A stretch of DNA of 64,000 nucleotides from Engraulis encrasicolus. Its lineage: Eukaryota > Chordata > Actinopteri > Clupeiformes > Engraulidae. A program made the translations under genes and the position numbers. The DNA lies in the NCBI RefSeq assembly GCF_034702125.1, contig NC_085875.1, positions 21,820,652 to 21,884,651 on the forward strand. Direction: 5' to 3'. The first letter of the stretch is position 1, and every line of letters begins with the position of its first letter. This document shows, piece after piece, positions 46,634-58,820 of the stretch. A model generated the notes under the pieces. That model saw nothing but the letters and a program-made list of their open reading frames with translations, made no database searches and was not told the origin of the DNA.

Positions 46634-47602
46634 AAATGCTGAACCGCTGAGGCAATTGTGTTTCAATAAAAGATTGATACAATTAAGGACATGAGTTCTG
46701 GTCTATGCGCCATCTGTCAGTAGGTCACAAGACTTTAAGCCATTATTTTGGTAGTGTGCATATTCTCAATTAGACATTTTGATATAGATTAATCTAGATT
46801 AATTTCATAATTGCAATGAGATTAATCTACATTCAAAAAATTATCTATGCCCACCCCTAACAAAGACACAGCTTATGTTTATTTGTGTTATCAATTAAAA
46901 AAATAAAATAATAATGATTTTTTTTTTTTTTTGCTGATCCGAAAAATGATCCGATCCGTGGGCTCTGATCCGAGGAACGATCCGAACCGTGAGATTTCTG
47001 ATCCGTTGCACCCCTAGAGACAACTCCTCAAGGTCAGAAATTCCTGTGTCAGGAAATACCTCTACACACATTTTGAGGAGGAACCAACCAATGTCAATCC
47101 AGGTCATCTCTGCTGTACTTATTGTCACACTGTTTGTGCTTGTTCCTCTGGCACATGTACAGTGCCCACTCCAAACTATGAACAGTTGGAGAACAAACAA
47201 GTTAGCCTGAGGTCCAGAAAAGTGAATGATGAAGACAAATCTCTCATTGCTGATTTACTGGATGAGTACAGGGTTAAGTTGATAAGCTCCTCTCCAAACC
47301 TTGTCACCTCATTTGCGGCTTGCACCGGATTCAGCCAAGAGCTAGTGGATGCAGTATTGCATCATTGTGAGCATATTTTTGACCTTGCCTACATCATGAA
47401 CAATTTACCCGTTTTCAGATTGGAACATGCTAAGGAAATTTTGATAATCATTGCTGATGTTTTTGGGGATTTTGATCTCGATGTGGAGCCTGGTTTGAAT
47501 GATAGTTTCTGTGAGCCAGATCTTTACTTTACCAACTATTTTGATGATGACGACTTAAGCGATGCATCAAGAAGCCAGGTCAGCTCTGAGTCTGACTACT
47601 GA
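44162..47602 (+). CDS. RecQ-like SF2 DNA helicase, split by a hAT element
   Basis: Exons 44162-44625, 44964-45043, 45408-46016 and (after the insertion) 47025-47602 join in phase. Counting the 8-bp duplication once gives 1,731 nt, or 576 residues and a stop. The start ACATGGCGACG has a good Kozak context. Helicase motifs appear in order: LLPTGFGKS (I), CPLLALMEDQV (Ia), VDEAH (II), ALTASAD (III), VLIYCPT (IV), VVVATTALGMGLNFP (V) and QQVGRAGRHG (VI). A Cys-rich segment follows (HLCCTYCHTVCAC), like a RecQ zinc-binding domain, then an acidic C-terminus (FDDDDLSDAS). With the insertion present the frame stops at 46,099, so the present allele would lack the zinc-binding and C-terminal parts. The role is inferred: helping the element's transposition or repair. 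Confidence 0.85.
46017..47016. mobile_element. hAT element, 1,000 bp, in the helicase exon
   Basis: It starts TAGTGGCGCAACGGATCATC and ends CTGATCCGTTGCACCCCTA. Perfect 8-bp duplications GAGACAAC lie at 46009-46016 and 47017-47024. The interior has a long (TC)n tract (46551-46631) and no recognisable transposase, so it is non-autonomous. It adds an in-frame stop at 46,097-46,099. Confidence 0.93.
46551..46631. repeat. (CT)n microsatellite inside the hAT element
   Basis: About 40 uninterrupted CT units. Confidence 0.98.
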
Positions 47603-47665
47603 TTGTTGGTGAACAATGTACTTTTCTTACTGTTTGTTGGTGAACAATGTACTTTTCTTACTGTT
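47603..47665 (+). repeat. 31-bp tandem duplication in the helicase 3' UTR
   Basis: TTGTTGGTGAACAATGTACT plus TTCTTACTGTT occurs twice in direct succession right after the stop codon. Confidence 0.85.
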
Positions 47666-47757
47666 TGTTTACCTTCTTGCTCTGCACATGTTAATCACTT
47701 CAGACGTGGTGTTTCCTGTGGAACTTGCATTACAACTACTTCATTGTAAATCTTGTA

Positions 47758-47767
47758 AATAAATAAA
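47758..47767 (+). terminator. Poly(A) signals of the helicase gene
   Basis: Overlapping AATAAA hexamers at 47758-47763 and 47762-47767, about 155 bp after the helicase stop. Confidence 0.65.
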
Positions 47768-48347
47768 GATACAATTCTACTAAAATGTTTTTCCTTGAAT
47801 TGCATATATTAAAAAAGGTGCAAGGCATGTCAAACAAAGAAGTCATTTATTATAATTATACAGATTCTTGATAAGTTGTCAAAGGCAAACATATAAAAAG
47901 TAATATTTACAACCCTGAGCTGGTTTCACATAACAGCACCAATGGCAGAGTGCTTGGCAGTCTTAGAAAAGCTAGTGCATATACTATAAATGGACATGGG
48001 AGTGCAAGAATAAAATAGATCAACATTCAATGTGGACCTCAACATAATATTCACAGATATTACCATGGAATGGTTATTGAAAAAAATATTTAACAGTGCA
48101 GGCTGTGAATGATCAGCAGTAAGTATGTGCATTACACTAAATATTTCAAGCACTTGTATAAACAATGAGCAATGACAGAGACAAATATTAAAAACAGCAG
48201 TAAAAGGGAAGTATTGGTCTGTGCAATAATCAAAGAAATAAAGTGCATATTATGTACATAAACTATTTACACAAATCTTAGGGCATTGGCCTAGTTCTCC
48301 ACGAGTCAAGTCAGCTTTTATTGTCACTTTCTTCATATGCAGAGGCA

Positions 48348-48502
48348 GGGTGCGATTTGACGGAAAACCAGAAGGGGGGATATGTTTTAGATTTTTAGCA
48401 ATATCAATGGAATTACATTGAACTGTGATAAAATTGTGCAGAAAAAGTGGCGATATCAAGACCAGAAGTGGGGGCAATCCCCACCTACAAATCGCACCCT
48501 GT
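48348..48502. mobile_element. Small MITE with AGGGTGCGATTTG ends
   Basis: CAGGGTGCGATTTG at about 48346-48359 is inverted as CAAATCGCACCCTGTG at about 48487-48502. GCAGAGG is found just left and just right (48340 and 48503), which could be a target duplication. Confidence 0.6.
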
Positions 48503-49078
48503 GCAGAGGTCATACAAAGAAAATGTAATTACGTCTCTCTCTCATGCCAAGTCATAGACATACACAGGACTGATATTTTACAGACTGACAAAGTGCAGGA
48601 CAGGTAACAGTGATGGACTGGTAACAATAATGAAAAATAATAAATACAATGGACATTTAACATGTAAACAAGGAAGAATAGGAATATAACAATAGGATGG
48701 AAGACATTACAGTAATAATACAATAATAACAGTAGCAATAGTAACAGTAAATAATAATAGTTATGTACAAAAGTGGTAAGATTGGAGTAGCAGAATTGTA
48801 GCAGCATGTTAAATTGTCTTATTGTTCAAGTGAGGTAACGCAGGAAGGTGCAAGACACTTAGAGCAGTTCAAGGGAAAGGGTAATGTGGTCCTTTCTGCG
48901 GGGTGGGGTGGGGGGGCAACAAGCAGCGCTGATGCTTTGTATGTTGCAGGATCCAGGCAGTTCTTGTTAATGGAGGACTGGGGTAGTTCAGGTAAGGTGC
49001 AGTACCAAAGGTGCTGTGCTGTGTTGTGCGTGTGTGTGTGAAGTGCAGGTGCAGTCATATAGTGTAGTTCCATGTACT

Positions 49079-49080
<2 letters not shown>

Positions 49081-49132
<52 letters not shown>
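49081..49132. repeat. (GT)n microsatellite
   Basis: About 26 GT units within a GTGCAGGTGCAGT minisatellite. Confidence 0.95.
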
Positions 49133-49135
<3 letters not shown>

Positions 49136-49254
49136 TGCAGGTGCAGTTCCATAGTGCAGTTCCCTATGTACTGGTGTGTGTGTGTACTCTTGTGGGGTAG
49201 TGCAGGTGCAGTCACAGTGCAGATCCAATGGTGCTTGTGTAACAGCTGGGCGTT

Positions 49255-51624
49255 TCATAGAGGAAGTGACCGAAACTCTGACAGCTTTGCGCGCATCCAT
49301 TGCCATAAGAAGTCATACCTGACCTTGTCCAGAATGTTCTTGTCAAAAGTTGGGAAGGCTGTGAAATGCCTGCCTGGCTGTTTCCGGAACAGTTCTTCCC
49401 TCTTGATGACCTCCACCAAGGTTAAAATGTCCCTTGTGGCTTGAGCAGGAGCATGGCTGCCACTGGGGCGACTCACGTTCAGCTCCCTGTCAGTGGTCTT
49501 CAGTAGTGTATTTATGACCCCAATTGACTTGCTCACCCGGTCTGCAGTGTCCTCTGTCAAATGGGGTCAGCCCAATGTTCCCACGGCCCATTGGTCCCAC
49601 AGCCCATTGGTCCCACATTGCTAAGACTTTTGCGTTTTTTCAAAATTAGGCCCAATGGTCCCACAGCCCATTGGTCCCACAGCCCATTGGTCCCACATCA
49701 CTAAGATTTTTTAATTTAATTTTAGGTCCGTTGGTCCCACAGTCCATTGGTCCCACAGTCCGTTGGTCCCACATCACAAACACTTCAATGGGCTGTGGAA
49801 CCAAGGGACCCACTAGTTTGACGCCATCTCGGTACTTCACATGGTAATCAAACATTTCAAACAAGCAATTTAAGGTTAGGTTTATGGTTAAGGTTAGGGT
49901 TAGGTTTAAGGTAAGGGTTAGGATTAGGGTTTAGGTTTAGGTTAGGTTTAGGGTCGTATGACGTAAGCGGTAAGTACCAAAAGGGCGTCGAATTAGTGAG
50001 TCCCGTGGGACCAATGGGCCTAAAAATTCAAATAAAAAAGCAATGTGGGACCAATGGGCTGTGGGACCAATGGACTGTGGGACCAATGGGCTGTGGGACC
50101 AATGGGCTGTGGGACCAATGGGCCTAAATAATGAAAAAAAGTCTTAGTGATGTGGGACCAATGGGCTGTGGGACCAATGGGTTGTGGGACCAATGGGCTG
50201 TGGGACCAATGGGCTGTGGGACCAATGGGGCGTGGGAACATTGGTACGCTCCCCTGTCAAATTGGAGCCTTTGTTTCTCAAAAAAGATTTCAAAAAATTG
50301 TTAAGGTGCTCTAAGTGAAGGTCAAGTGGGACATTGTTCCCCCTGCCACCTCTTCTGTTCCAGAAGCGGTTCCATGTGAGACTATGAGCCACCCGGGGAG
50401 ACTGAGTTGCATTTAGTTGCACCGTTAACAGGAATGTGCTGTAGGCATACTGCGAGTGGTTGTATGTCTTGAATATCAAGAGTGCCACCTTATACAGCCG
50501 CATCAGGCGCTCACCATCTCCCTCTTTAACCCTTTGATGCGTTAGCGCCCCTAGCGGATGCGCATACGGGACATCAGACGATCGAAACAACAAGTACAAA
50601 CATATTTGTATAAACAAAATGTTTCAGAAAGAAAATCGATACACACAACTAATAAACACACTTGGTTCTACAAACACAGAAAACCCAACGATTGTAGCTG
50701 CCTCGGTTAGCTCATAATCCTCCATCAACCGCACGCTATGTTCATTGATAATGTAAACAAATTGTCCGACTTCGTCAAACTAACATCATGTATAAACATA
50801 ATAGGAGCGTTTGAAACGGTCTGAAACCCCATGTAAAATTCATTTACACCACCATAAAGATATACCTTAAGTTTGAAGACTTAAAGTTTGAATTTGATGT
50901 GTTATGAGTTTGCTTACCTTTAGGTGTTACAAGTGACTGAATTCCCTCATTGAAATAATCCACGGAGACTTCGACATTTTGATGATAATAAAATCCTTTA
51001 TTCCTCAAAAACAAGGCTGTAGACTGAAGCATTAACTTGTTATCTGTTAGAATCCATCGTTTCTGTTCGCTAGATTTCATTATTTTTTGTGTTTGATTAA
51101 CTTTTGTCAAGCGAGTTCTACACGCGAAATCTACTTCCGGGTTTGAACAAGGTTGCGTAAAATAACAATAGCCCAAACCATGGAGTTTAAAGGTCAATGA
51201 TATCTTATTCGGCCAATAGTATTCGCCCATCTGGTTGACAAAATCAGGGGATTCCCCACGTTAGAGCGAAAAGCAAACGCGATTGGTCCATGCGTAACCA
51301 TCATGTTCGGTTGCTTGTGTTTTGCCTGGCCATGTGCGTAAATGACCTTCTCGCAGTTGCGCATAGCGGTGTTTCCCGACAGCGCGAAATTTAAAAAACT
51401 CAGGAAGATGCAGCGTCGCTATTTTAATACGGATAAAGTCCTACAGCTGTTATTTGACGACGACATTGATGATGACATTGATTGTCTCAGTAATGGATAT
51501 CCTGACAGCATGGACTCAGCTGAGGAGGAGCCGTTTGACGAGCGCATAGATCCCGTTTTGGACGTGTAAGTAGCCTACATGCGACTGCACACTAGCATTA
51601 CTACACCGACTGTATGCACGCACC

Positions 51625-51668
<44 letters not shown>

Positions 51669-54600
51669 TGACTCGACTCTATATATAATAATAAGTTAGT
51701 TAGAACTTTATTTGTCCCCGTGGGGCAATGTATTGCACTCGCTGGCACAATACACATAAGACACAGTGAGACATAAGTTATAAGCAGACAAGCACATAGA
51801 ACATAAAAGATAAAACACAACAATTGACATTCACACTAGTACACATTGGGTGGCTGCATAACTACTTGACCTCATTTAGTGCTTTTAATAATAATAAAAA
51901 TAATAATAATAGTAATAGCAAATGTTATTCTATATTATATGGTCATATAATAGCTATCCAAATTTACAGGGTAGCTATGCATATAATTGTTATATAGTGC
52001 ATGCTGAGCATTGCAAATGTATAATACTATATGCACAATATAATACTGTTTGCACAATCACTATGTTGTCAAAATGGCAAGGTAGATGCAAGGTACAGCG
52101 TAAGCGCTGTAATAGTAGTTGTAAAGGTCACTACCATACTACTGCTATTACACTTTACTAATGTGTTACTACATGCATTTGAATGCTTACATATAAATAT
52201 ACATAAATACATCAATTTAATGTTGCTGCTCAGATCAATTCTTTGTTTGTCAAAGTGTTCACTGCAATGAAATACATGCAAATGGTCCTTATTGTAAGAA
52301 ATAACATGTAGTATATATCTTCTTTACTTAGAGGGGAGTCTCCTGTAGATGTGGAGGTGGACAGTGGAGAAGAACAGAGCGGGACATGCCCTACACAAAT
52401 TGGCAGATGAATTGGGAGCTTCAGAACATCTGGTGCAGGTTGCTGCAGCTTCTGCTGAAATACAGAGGCTGTCTGGAGATATCACAATACCTGCCACCAC
52501 TTCTGCTGCTGCCCCTCCAAAGCCTTCCACCTCCACTGCTCCTTCTGTTGCCCCACCACAGTCTGCTAGTCACCGGCTACAGCCTGCCACGGCCACTGCT
52601 GCTGCTGCGGCTGCCTCCTTCTCCCGGCCTGCTGCCGCTGCCGCTGCCTCCTCGTGCCGCAAGCGACCTCCTGCTGAGACTGTCACCCTCTCCCCCTCCT
52701 CTCCTGCCCGCCGTCGCCCTCCAGTTGCCTCTGCTGCACGCTGCAAGGGTCCCTGCTGCTGCTGCGGCTGCCTCCTCCTCCCGGTCTGCTGCTGCTGCGG
52801 CTGCCTCCTCCTTATGGCCTGAAGCTGCGGCTACCTCCTCCTTATGGCCTGAAGCTGCGGCTACCTCCTCCTTATGGCCTGATGCTGCGGCTGCCTCCTC
52901 CCGGTCTGCTGCTGCTGCGGCTGCCTCCTCCTTATGGCCTGAAGCTGCGGCTACCTCCTCCTCCCGGTCTGCTGCTGCTGCGGCTGTCTCCTCATTATGG
53001 CCTGATGCTGCGGCTGCCTCCTCCTCCCGGCCTACTGCCGCTGCCTCCTCGCGCCGCATGCGACCTCCTGCTGTGACTGTCACCCTCATCCTCTCCTGCC
53101 CGCCGTCGCCCTCCAGTTGCCTCTGCTGCACGACGCAAGGGTCCCTCTCCTGCACGCCGTCGCCCTGCCCCACCGCAAAGCCAGCTGTGCAACACAGCAG
53201 ATGACGACCCTGATGGTTGGCAAGACATTACTGTCGCTGATGTCAAGCCAACAATACTTCTTTTCTCCCCCTAACGCCGCCCAGAAGTCCAGCTGGACTT
53301 GCTCCAATCATACTCCCCACTGGACCTTTGTGTTCTGGCCAACGGGGCTCTGGTGTGCTTGCCTTGACTGACAATACAATATAGCAAACAAATTGAGAAG
53401 CGAAAAATGCATCGTTACAGGTACTATGGACATGCCCAGTCTTACTATGCAGTGTCACAGGAAGTATGACGTGCCCGGGCTACTTGTGTGGCCATTTTTG
53501 TAACTATAATAATATTACTAATGACTGTGTTTGTATAGTAGTGTTCGTTCAATCATGCAGATCTATCTATTTTAGAAGTCTGACAAGTCTGAGGTGTTCC
53601 AAGTCATACATCCTTGGGAAGCAACGTTTTGAGGAAAGGCTCCTTGAGGGAAAAACTCCCTTGGAAAATCATTTTCAGAAGACTGATCATATCTGAAAAA
53701 TAGTACACAGTATGCATACATTCATATCCACTGCACCTAGCAAAAGCACAATGTGCAGTGCTTCAGTATAACAGTATATAAGTCTGGATAGGTTTTGGGC
53801 ACGTTTTGGAGAGAGTGTGGACCCCTGCTGTAGAAAATACAGCTATGCTTCTCAATTAATCAAAAAAATGGGTTTATATAGGACTAAATGTAAATGTAAG
53901 TGGAGTCACACTTGATTTTTATTGATATGACTGTTTTTGCCTTTGGGTACTTTTGGAGAGGTTTGGAGAGGTTGGGTAGACACTTTTGGGAACGCCTATG
54001 TCATGTAATGGATATTCTTTTGCAGCTCTTACAAACCTTTGTCTATTGCCTTCAAATTTTTCACACATGTTGCCAACATATAGGTGCATCATGTCATGTA
54101 ATTTTTTTGGACCTGTGCCACTCCTAAATAATTGTGCACTATAGAATCCAAATAAATCATAGGCGATTTTTGATTTTTTTACATTTTTACTGCTGTGCCA
54201 ACTGTAATATTGAATTCATAATGTTCTCATTAAAACACTTTAACTCTTTGAACATGATGTCCCAAATGTATTCTGTTATGTGGTTCATAAATTTTGTAAA
54301 TAGCATATGTAGAACCAGAGATATTCTACTGTACATAATAAGTGTCAAATATAGGCGGAAATTGCCATTTTTTGCATCTGCATCAAAGGGTTAATGGCAT
54401 CAAGGAAGTCGGCCAGTAGAAGTCCAAACCATAGTCTGGCCTCAGTATGCTGCTTCTTACAGTCCAAACTGGTACTGGGAGACTCTGAAACCGTGTCAGA
54501 CGCATCACGGCCATGGACTTTGGCTTCATGGGTTCTTCGGGACTTTGGGTAGGCAAAATCCCTTTTGCAGCCAGGCTCACGACAAGGTAGACGCTCCTTC

Positions 54601-57600
54601 TCCACTGATGCGGCCCTGGCAGCATTGGTGATCTTGGTCGACACGTCAGCGATGTCCGTGGAGATGAACTCTGCAATGACCTCTGCCACAGTATCATGAA
54701 GCCAAGTCCTCTTCAATTCCACTGAGCCAAGTTGAACATGTTCAGGTATAAGCCCTTCTGGAGTGGCTGAAAAAGAGAAAAAAATGTTTAAGCATCATAC
54801 TTTGCATTTTGGAAAAAACAGTTATTAAAAATACAAGATGCTTTTATGATTTTACAACAATGTTACAGACCTGTGGGATCCTCCAACTGCAAATGCTCCA
54901 TCGCGGCTGCCAGGAAGAGTGCAGTGGTGTCCATGCGCACAAATTCTTTATATGCATTGTACGCTGGGTGGGGTCCTTTTTTGGCATTGCTGCACCTGTA
55001 AATTAATGTCTGCATTACTACAACAATATATGAAATGTTTGCCATTGTCATTATCACTAATACTTCAGCTTTTATTTCACTAAAGACATGTAAAAGGGTT
55101 TAAAAAAAAATCTTCTACCTGACATGATTCTACAGTCTTAGTTCAATCTTCATCAGAGGTCAGGTTGACCCTCGGATGAAGACTAGGTGAAGAATATATA
55201 CTAATACCGTCGAAACATGTCAGGTAAAAGATAAAAAACTTTTACATGTCTGAAGTAAAAGGCAAACTTAAGTGTTACTACAACAGTTAGACATAATGAA
55301 CGTCATACATCCTAAACACTTTTATTTTTCATCAATTGGAGTGTCGCTCTGTTGGATCTGTTTGTATGAGGGAGAAAAAGTTGTAGGTGCCTCTTCCGTC
55401 CAAAAACTCTGTTCAACCAACGATCGCTGCTTAGAACGATCAAAACCCTGCACAGGTCAATCTAGGTCAATCAAGCCCTTCTCAACACTTGCTCTCCTGT
55501 TAGCAAGTGATACTCCCAGTAGGCATTTACTTGTATTGTGTTGTAGTTTGATTGGTATCCCTCTTCTGTAAGTCGCTTTGGTTAAAAGCGCCTGCTAAAT
55601 GTATAAATATAAATGTAATGTCTTGCTGCAGTGCCAGTGGAGAAAACCTGGGAATGGTGGTGAAGGAAGATGTGGCAAAAGGAGGCTGGGTCTGTATCTT
55701 TTCAGTGGAGGACAGATGAGATGTTATGGAAGCCTACATCCGATGACCATTTGGAGGTGCTGTCCCCTGCGAGTCTCCGATGTCGAACCACTGCATCCAC
55801 TTCAGCTCGTTGGTGGGGGTGGGTTGTAAAGCTCAACTTCATGGCGGCCTTGGAACCCTTCTCAAATGTTGTTCTCCCAAGAAATTGGATGTTTGTGGCG
55901 TCATCCTCATGACCATCCTGGCCGAGAGATACCCAGTGCCCATCACACCCCTCACACACATGCACACGTTTGACCATAAATTGAAGGCGATCCTGCTGAA
56001 CTATTATTTTTATAAATTATAACACATGGATAATTGGTTATTGCACTCATTGGAATACAAAATACTGATCATATTCAATTAACCTGAAGGATGCATAGAC
56101 AATGCAAGTGCCTTACCTTAAAAGATTCATGTTTGCCACGAGTGTGCCATGGTCTTTGGCTGAAGCCTCTTTGAAGAATATTTTGTGATAAATCTGTAAT
56201 ACAACAGGTCAGAATTTAAAAAAAAATCCATTCATAGTAATTTAATTGCTAAAAAGGACAGTAAGTGAATGCAAAACACACCTCAAAGAGATTTTTCACA
56301 GCATGCCAATCCTCGAATTTCAGGAAAAGTCCTTCCAGGCGCTCTTCCACTGTTTCTCCTTCTGCAACACTGAGCTGGATGTTCCTGCTGTTAGCCTCTG
56401 TGAGCCGGTCACCCCCGACCAACACCTTCTCCAGGCCATCTGGTGTCCTGGGTGCATACCTACAGTTCAGTTAGACAAAGCAGCAAGTCAAACACAACCA
56501 TATAATTTCTCTGGTATAACTTAAGATCACAATTTTGATGATTAACATGAAAGCTTTTCATTTGAGGACTACATCAAGTGCATGTATGAGACATGGGCCC
56601 AAATAATCACAAAGGCATCCCACTTACTCATTTTGAAGGTGCCGTAGAACATCCATTAAGTCACTGGTTTGGTTCTCGTTCTTGAAGAGAAGACCTAGTG
56701 GGTACTGTTTTTCACAAAAAAAGTGTGACAAAATCTTGAAATATGCCTCTTATGGTATACTCATGACCTTACATCGTGATTCATCCAAAAATAATAAGCA
56801 TGTTTTTTATGGAAAATCAACTTACATGGGTTGAGGGCTTAGCCATTTCCTCAGAGTATTGGTGAGGAATGTGGTTGACCACGGCGCTGGCGAGGGGCTT
56901 GAATGCATCTAGGTAGGTTGTCAGCAGACGGCTTCCCAAAATCACAAACTCCCGCCGCACGTGTGCCTGGGTGTCTGGGCCTGGAAGTGATTTAGAAAGG
57001 TCGTAGTCCGACAAGCAGTACTCTGCGTTCTTGTTGTCCAGGTGAAGTGATGGGACTCTGTCTACCACACACATGTGATGAATCCAGTGTATGGACTTGT
57101 TGGCGTTTTTGGCAGACTGGTGGTGAGTGTGCATGAAAAAGTCCAGATTATCAAAGATTAAGGAGTATGTTTGAGGTAGGGTAGGTGACTGTGGAAGAGG
57201 TGCCACACCCAGGCTTGCCATTTCATCTTCGGAAATTGTTGTGAAAGTGAAGTCTGTGGCATCACCTGCATTGCTGTGGTCTTCGGTGAGGACTGGGACT
57301 TGGGACTCTGAGTTGAAGAAATCTTCCAGGTCTCCTTTCAGCGATGAAACTGGAAGCTTGTAGAGTTTAGCTATCTCTTTCTGCTTCATCACCGCAGTCT
57401 GGTGTACGGTTGTTAGTCCCAGCTTGGCCAAACGTGTAAATGCTGACTTCTTCGCCCCACCATACAGCAGCACCATGTCAACATAGTAGGACAGTGCTGA
57501 CAAACCTGGACATCTTCCCCTTAATGCTACTGCTGCAGCAGTACAAATATGGGGTGCCGAGTCTTTGGCAATGGTGGAAATTATGCCCAGCAAGAAGGGG

Positions 57601-57970
57601 GACAGTCGCTTCAGGTCATCGTGAATTTCTTTGAAAGAAAAATCCACCAAGTCAGTTGCACTCGATCTCCACAGCCCGAAATTGTTCTTCCTACTGCACA
57701 GGTCCTGACATTCTCCATCAATCACTTGCAGAACAACTGATTTCACTTCCTCCATCAGGTCCTTGTTTGTAGAGATCAGATGGGCAGCTCTTTGGAAATT
57801 TCTTCTGGCCAAGCTTTCAATGACACCAGCAACATCTTGTTGGCACATGAATTTTCTGTCCTCCTTCCCATATTTGATGAGGACCTAACAAACAACAACA
57901 ACAAAAAAACAAAAACAAATGTAATGTTAACATATACATAATAACATCAAAGTTGTCAGGGCCCTAAAAT

Positions 57971-58005
<35 letters not shown>

Positions 58006-58820
58006 CACAACTTCAAAGTTTTGAAATCACTGTGCAGGAACAACATTGCAGTGGTGATGTAACAAGGAATCAAGGAGTTATTTTGTCACATACATGTGTT
58101 TATTGTGTAATATTATCAAGTGAAATTTAAGTCTGGTGTCAGACCATTTGGGCAAAGTACAGAACAGAACTGCAGAGGGAATTGGGGGTACAAGATGGCT
58201 GAGTTACGAAATGGTTGACTGTGTGGGGGAGGGGAACCACAGACACGGAGCACCCAAGAACAAGTCAGAGTAACTTATAACTGCTCTGGGACATTAAAAC
58301 GCAAGACGCAGCTCAAAGTACAGAAGTAACTTTTACAAACAAAGATTCAATCACTGACCACACACTGACTACTTTCGTGATTATTGTCATCTTCGATCAT
58401 TATACAATGTTAATAACACCACATTTGATCACCTTACTTAACGCCACTCACCTCAGTCTCACTGGTCCGTGCAGGCGCTTCGGACAACCGTCTCGCCTTT
58501 TTGGTCCGTGGAGTTTTAATTGGTGTGTCTCGGTCCCTCTTGTCTGTCGAAGACACGTTAGGCCCTTCTTCGGACGCCTCCTGTTTCTTCCACTCGCAAA
58601 ACTTGTCCGTGTCTAATTTAAACCTTGTCACCCAACCGAAGCATTTGCGACAAATGCGACATGATCGCAGAGGATTGTATTCCACAGGTAGCCCTAAAGT
58701 CGCAAGTGTCGTGCATAAATCTGTCCTTGTCGCGTCTTGAAATAACAGTTTGGTGTTCGTTATCCTACCTCCAACTTTCAAATTAACGTTGCAAAATCTG
58801 CACATGTCATTAACATCCAT
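49255..58820 (-). CDS. DUF6589-type putative transposase, split by two elements
   Basis: Exons on the minus strand: 58820-58452, 57884-56826, 56704-56628, 56459-56282, 56193-56117, 54995-54871, and a last exon 54766-49255 that contains two insertions (50530-54390 and 49563-50253). All GT/AG junctions are in phase. Counting each target once, the spliced frame is 2,832 nt, or 943 residues and a stop. The N-terminus has a Cys-rich finger (CRFC...CRICRKC), followed by basic text. The DUF6589 core shows DNLDFFMHTHHQSAKNANKS, VLVGGDRLTEANSRNIQ and, after a C2H2 finger (LPCREPGCKRDFAYP...H...H), WFGLLLADFLDAIKEGDGER. Conserved D and E residues suggest an RNase-H-like nuclease, but I cannot name the catalytic triad. 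I infer it is the transposase of the 15.1-kb element. It cannot be made intact now. Confidence 0.85.
49563..50253. mobile_element. 691-bp foldback element, telomere-like core
   Basis: The ends read GGGGTCAGCCCAATGTTCCC and the inverse of GGGAGCGTACCAATGTTCCC. Both arms are arrays of GGTCCCACAGCCCATT-type units. The centre (about 49872-49950) is degenerate TTAGGG/GGTTAGGTTTA repeats. Perfect 9-bp duplications CTGTCAAAT lie at 49554-49562 and 50254-50262, and the DUF6589 frame is continuous when one copy is counted. A 9-bp duplication would suit a Mutator-like mobiliser (inference). Confidence 0.88.
51625..51668. repeat. (GATA)n microsatellite
   Basis: About 11 GATA units inside the piggyBac element. 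Confidence 0.97.
52740..53045 (+). repeat. 30/45-bp tandem repeats in coding-like sequence
   Basis: The unit GCTGCGGCTACCTCCTCC + TTATGGCCTGAA repeats with a 30-bp period three times (about 52820-52910). It then alternates with a GCTGCCTCCTCCCGGTCTGC variant. It encodes Ala/Ser-rich text in one frame. Confidence 0.85.
55078..55262. repeat. Foldback repeat in a DUF6589 intron
   Basis: CACTAAAGACATGTAAAAG pairs with CTTTTACATGTCTGAAGT. Inside, CCTGACATGATT pairs with AACATGTCAGG, and TCTTCATC with GATGAAGA. It resembles the 4873-5028 element in style (CTTCATCAG plus CGAAACATG). Confidence 0.6.
57975..58002. repeat. (CT)n microsatellite in a DUF6589 intron
   Basis: About 14 CT units in the first intron. 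Confidence 0.9.

Larger units (their letters stand above)
47768..49254. other. Intergenic space between the convergent genes
   Basis: Contains an A/T-rich (AAT)n-like region at 48620-48760 and a dispersed repeat head at about 48300-48340. An inverted-looking AGGGTGCGATTTG (48348)...AATCGCACCCT (48490) pair suggests a small MITE. At 49040-49240 a GTGCAGGTGCAGT-based minisatellite includes (GT)n at 49081-49132. This holds the 3' UTRs of both genes. Confidence 0.5.
51408..53366 (+). pseudogene. piggyBac transposase N-terminal remnant, Ala-rich
   Basis: Exon 1 (51408-51565) starts MQRRYFNTDKVLQLLFDDDI and is acidic, like PGBD4-type N-termini. A donor GTAAG at 51566 joins an acceptor before 52332 in phase. 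The second part has a frameshift after about 52,380 and then a long Ala/Pro/Ser-rich stretch built on CTGCGGCT repeats. Near the end, DDDPDGWQDITVADVKPT and (another frame) EVQLDLLQSYSPLDL match the segment just before the catalytic domain. The catalytic domain itself is missing. Confidence 0.7.
50530..54390. mobile_element. piggyBac-like element, 3,861 bp
   Basis: TTAA lies outside both ends (50526-50529 and 54391-54394). The ends are CCCTTTGATGC and the inverse GCATCAAAGGG. It carries the N-terminal part of a piggyBac-type transposase (51408-53370) but no catalytic domain, so it is non-autonomous. With TTAA counted once, the DUF6589 exon continues in frame (FLDAI then KEGDGERL). It includes (GATA)n at 51625-51668. 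Confidence 0.9.

Noticed and set aside
49872..49950. Interstitial telomere from a chromosome fusion
   Set aside because: The TTAGGG-like tract is degenerate and lies at the centre of a mobile foldback element with target duplications, so insertion explains it.
52577..53173. 198-codon Ala/Glu-rich minus-strand open frame
   Set aside because: It is the reverse reading of the CTGCGGCT repeat inside the piggyBac remnant.
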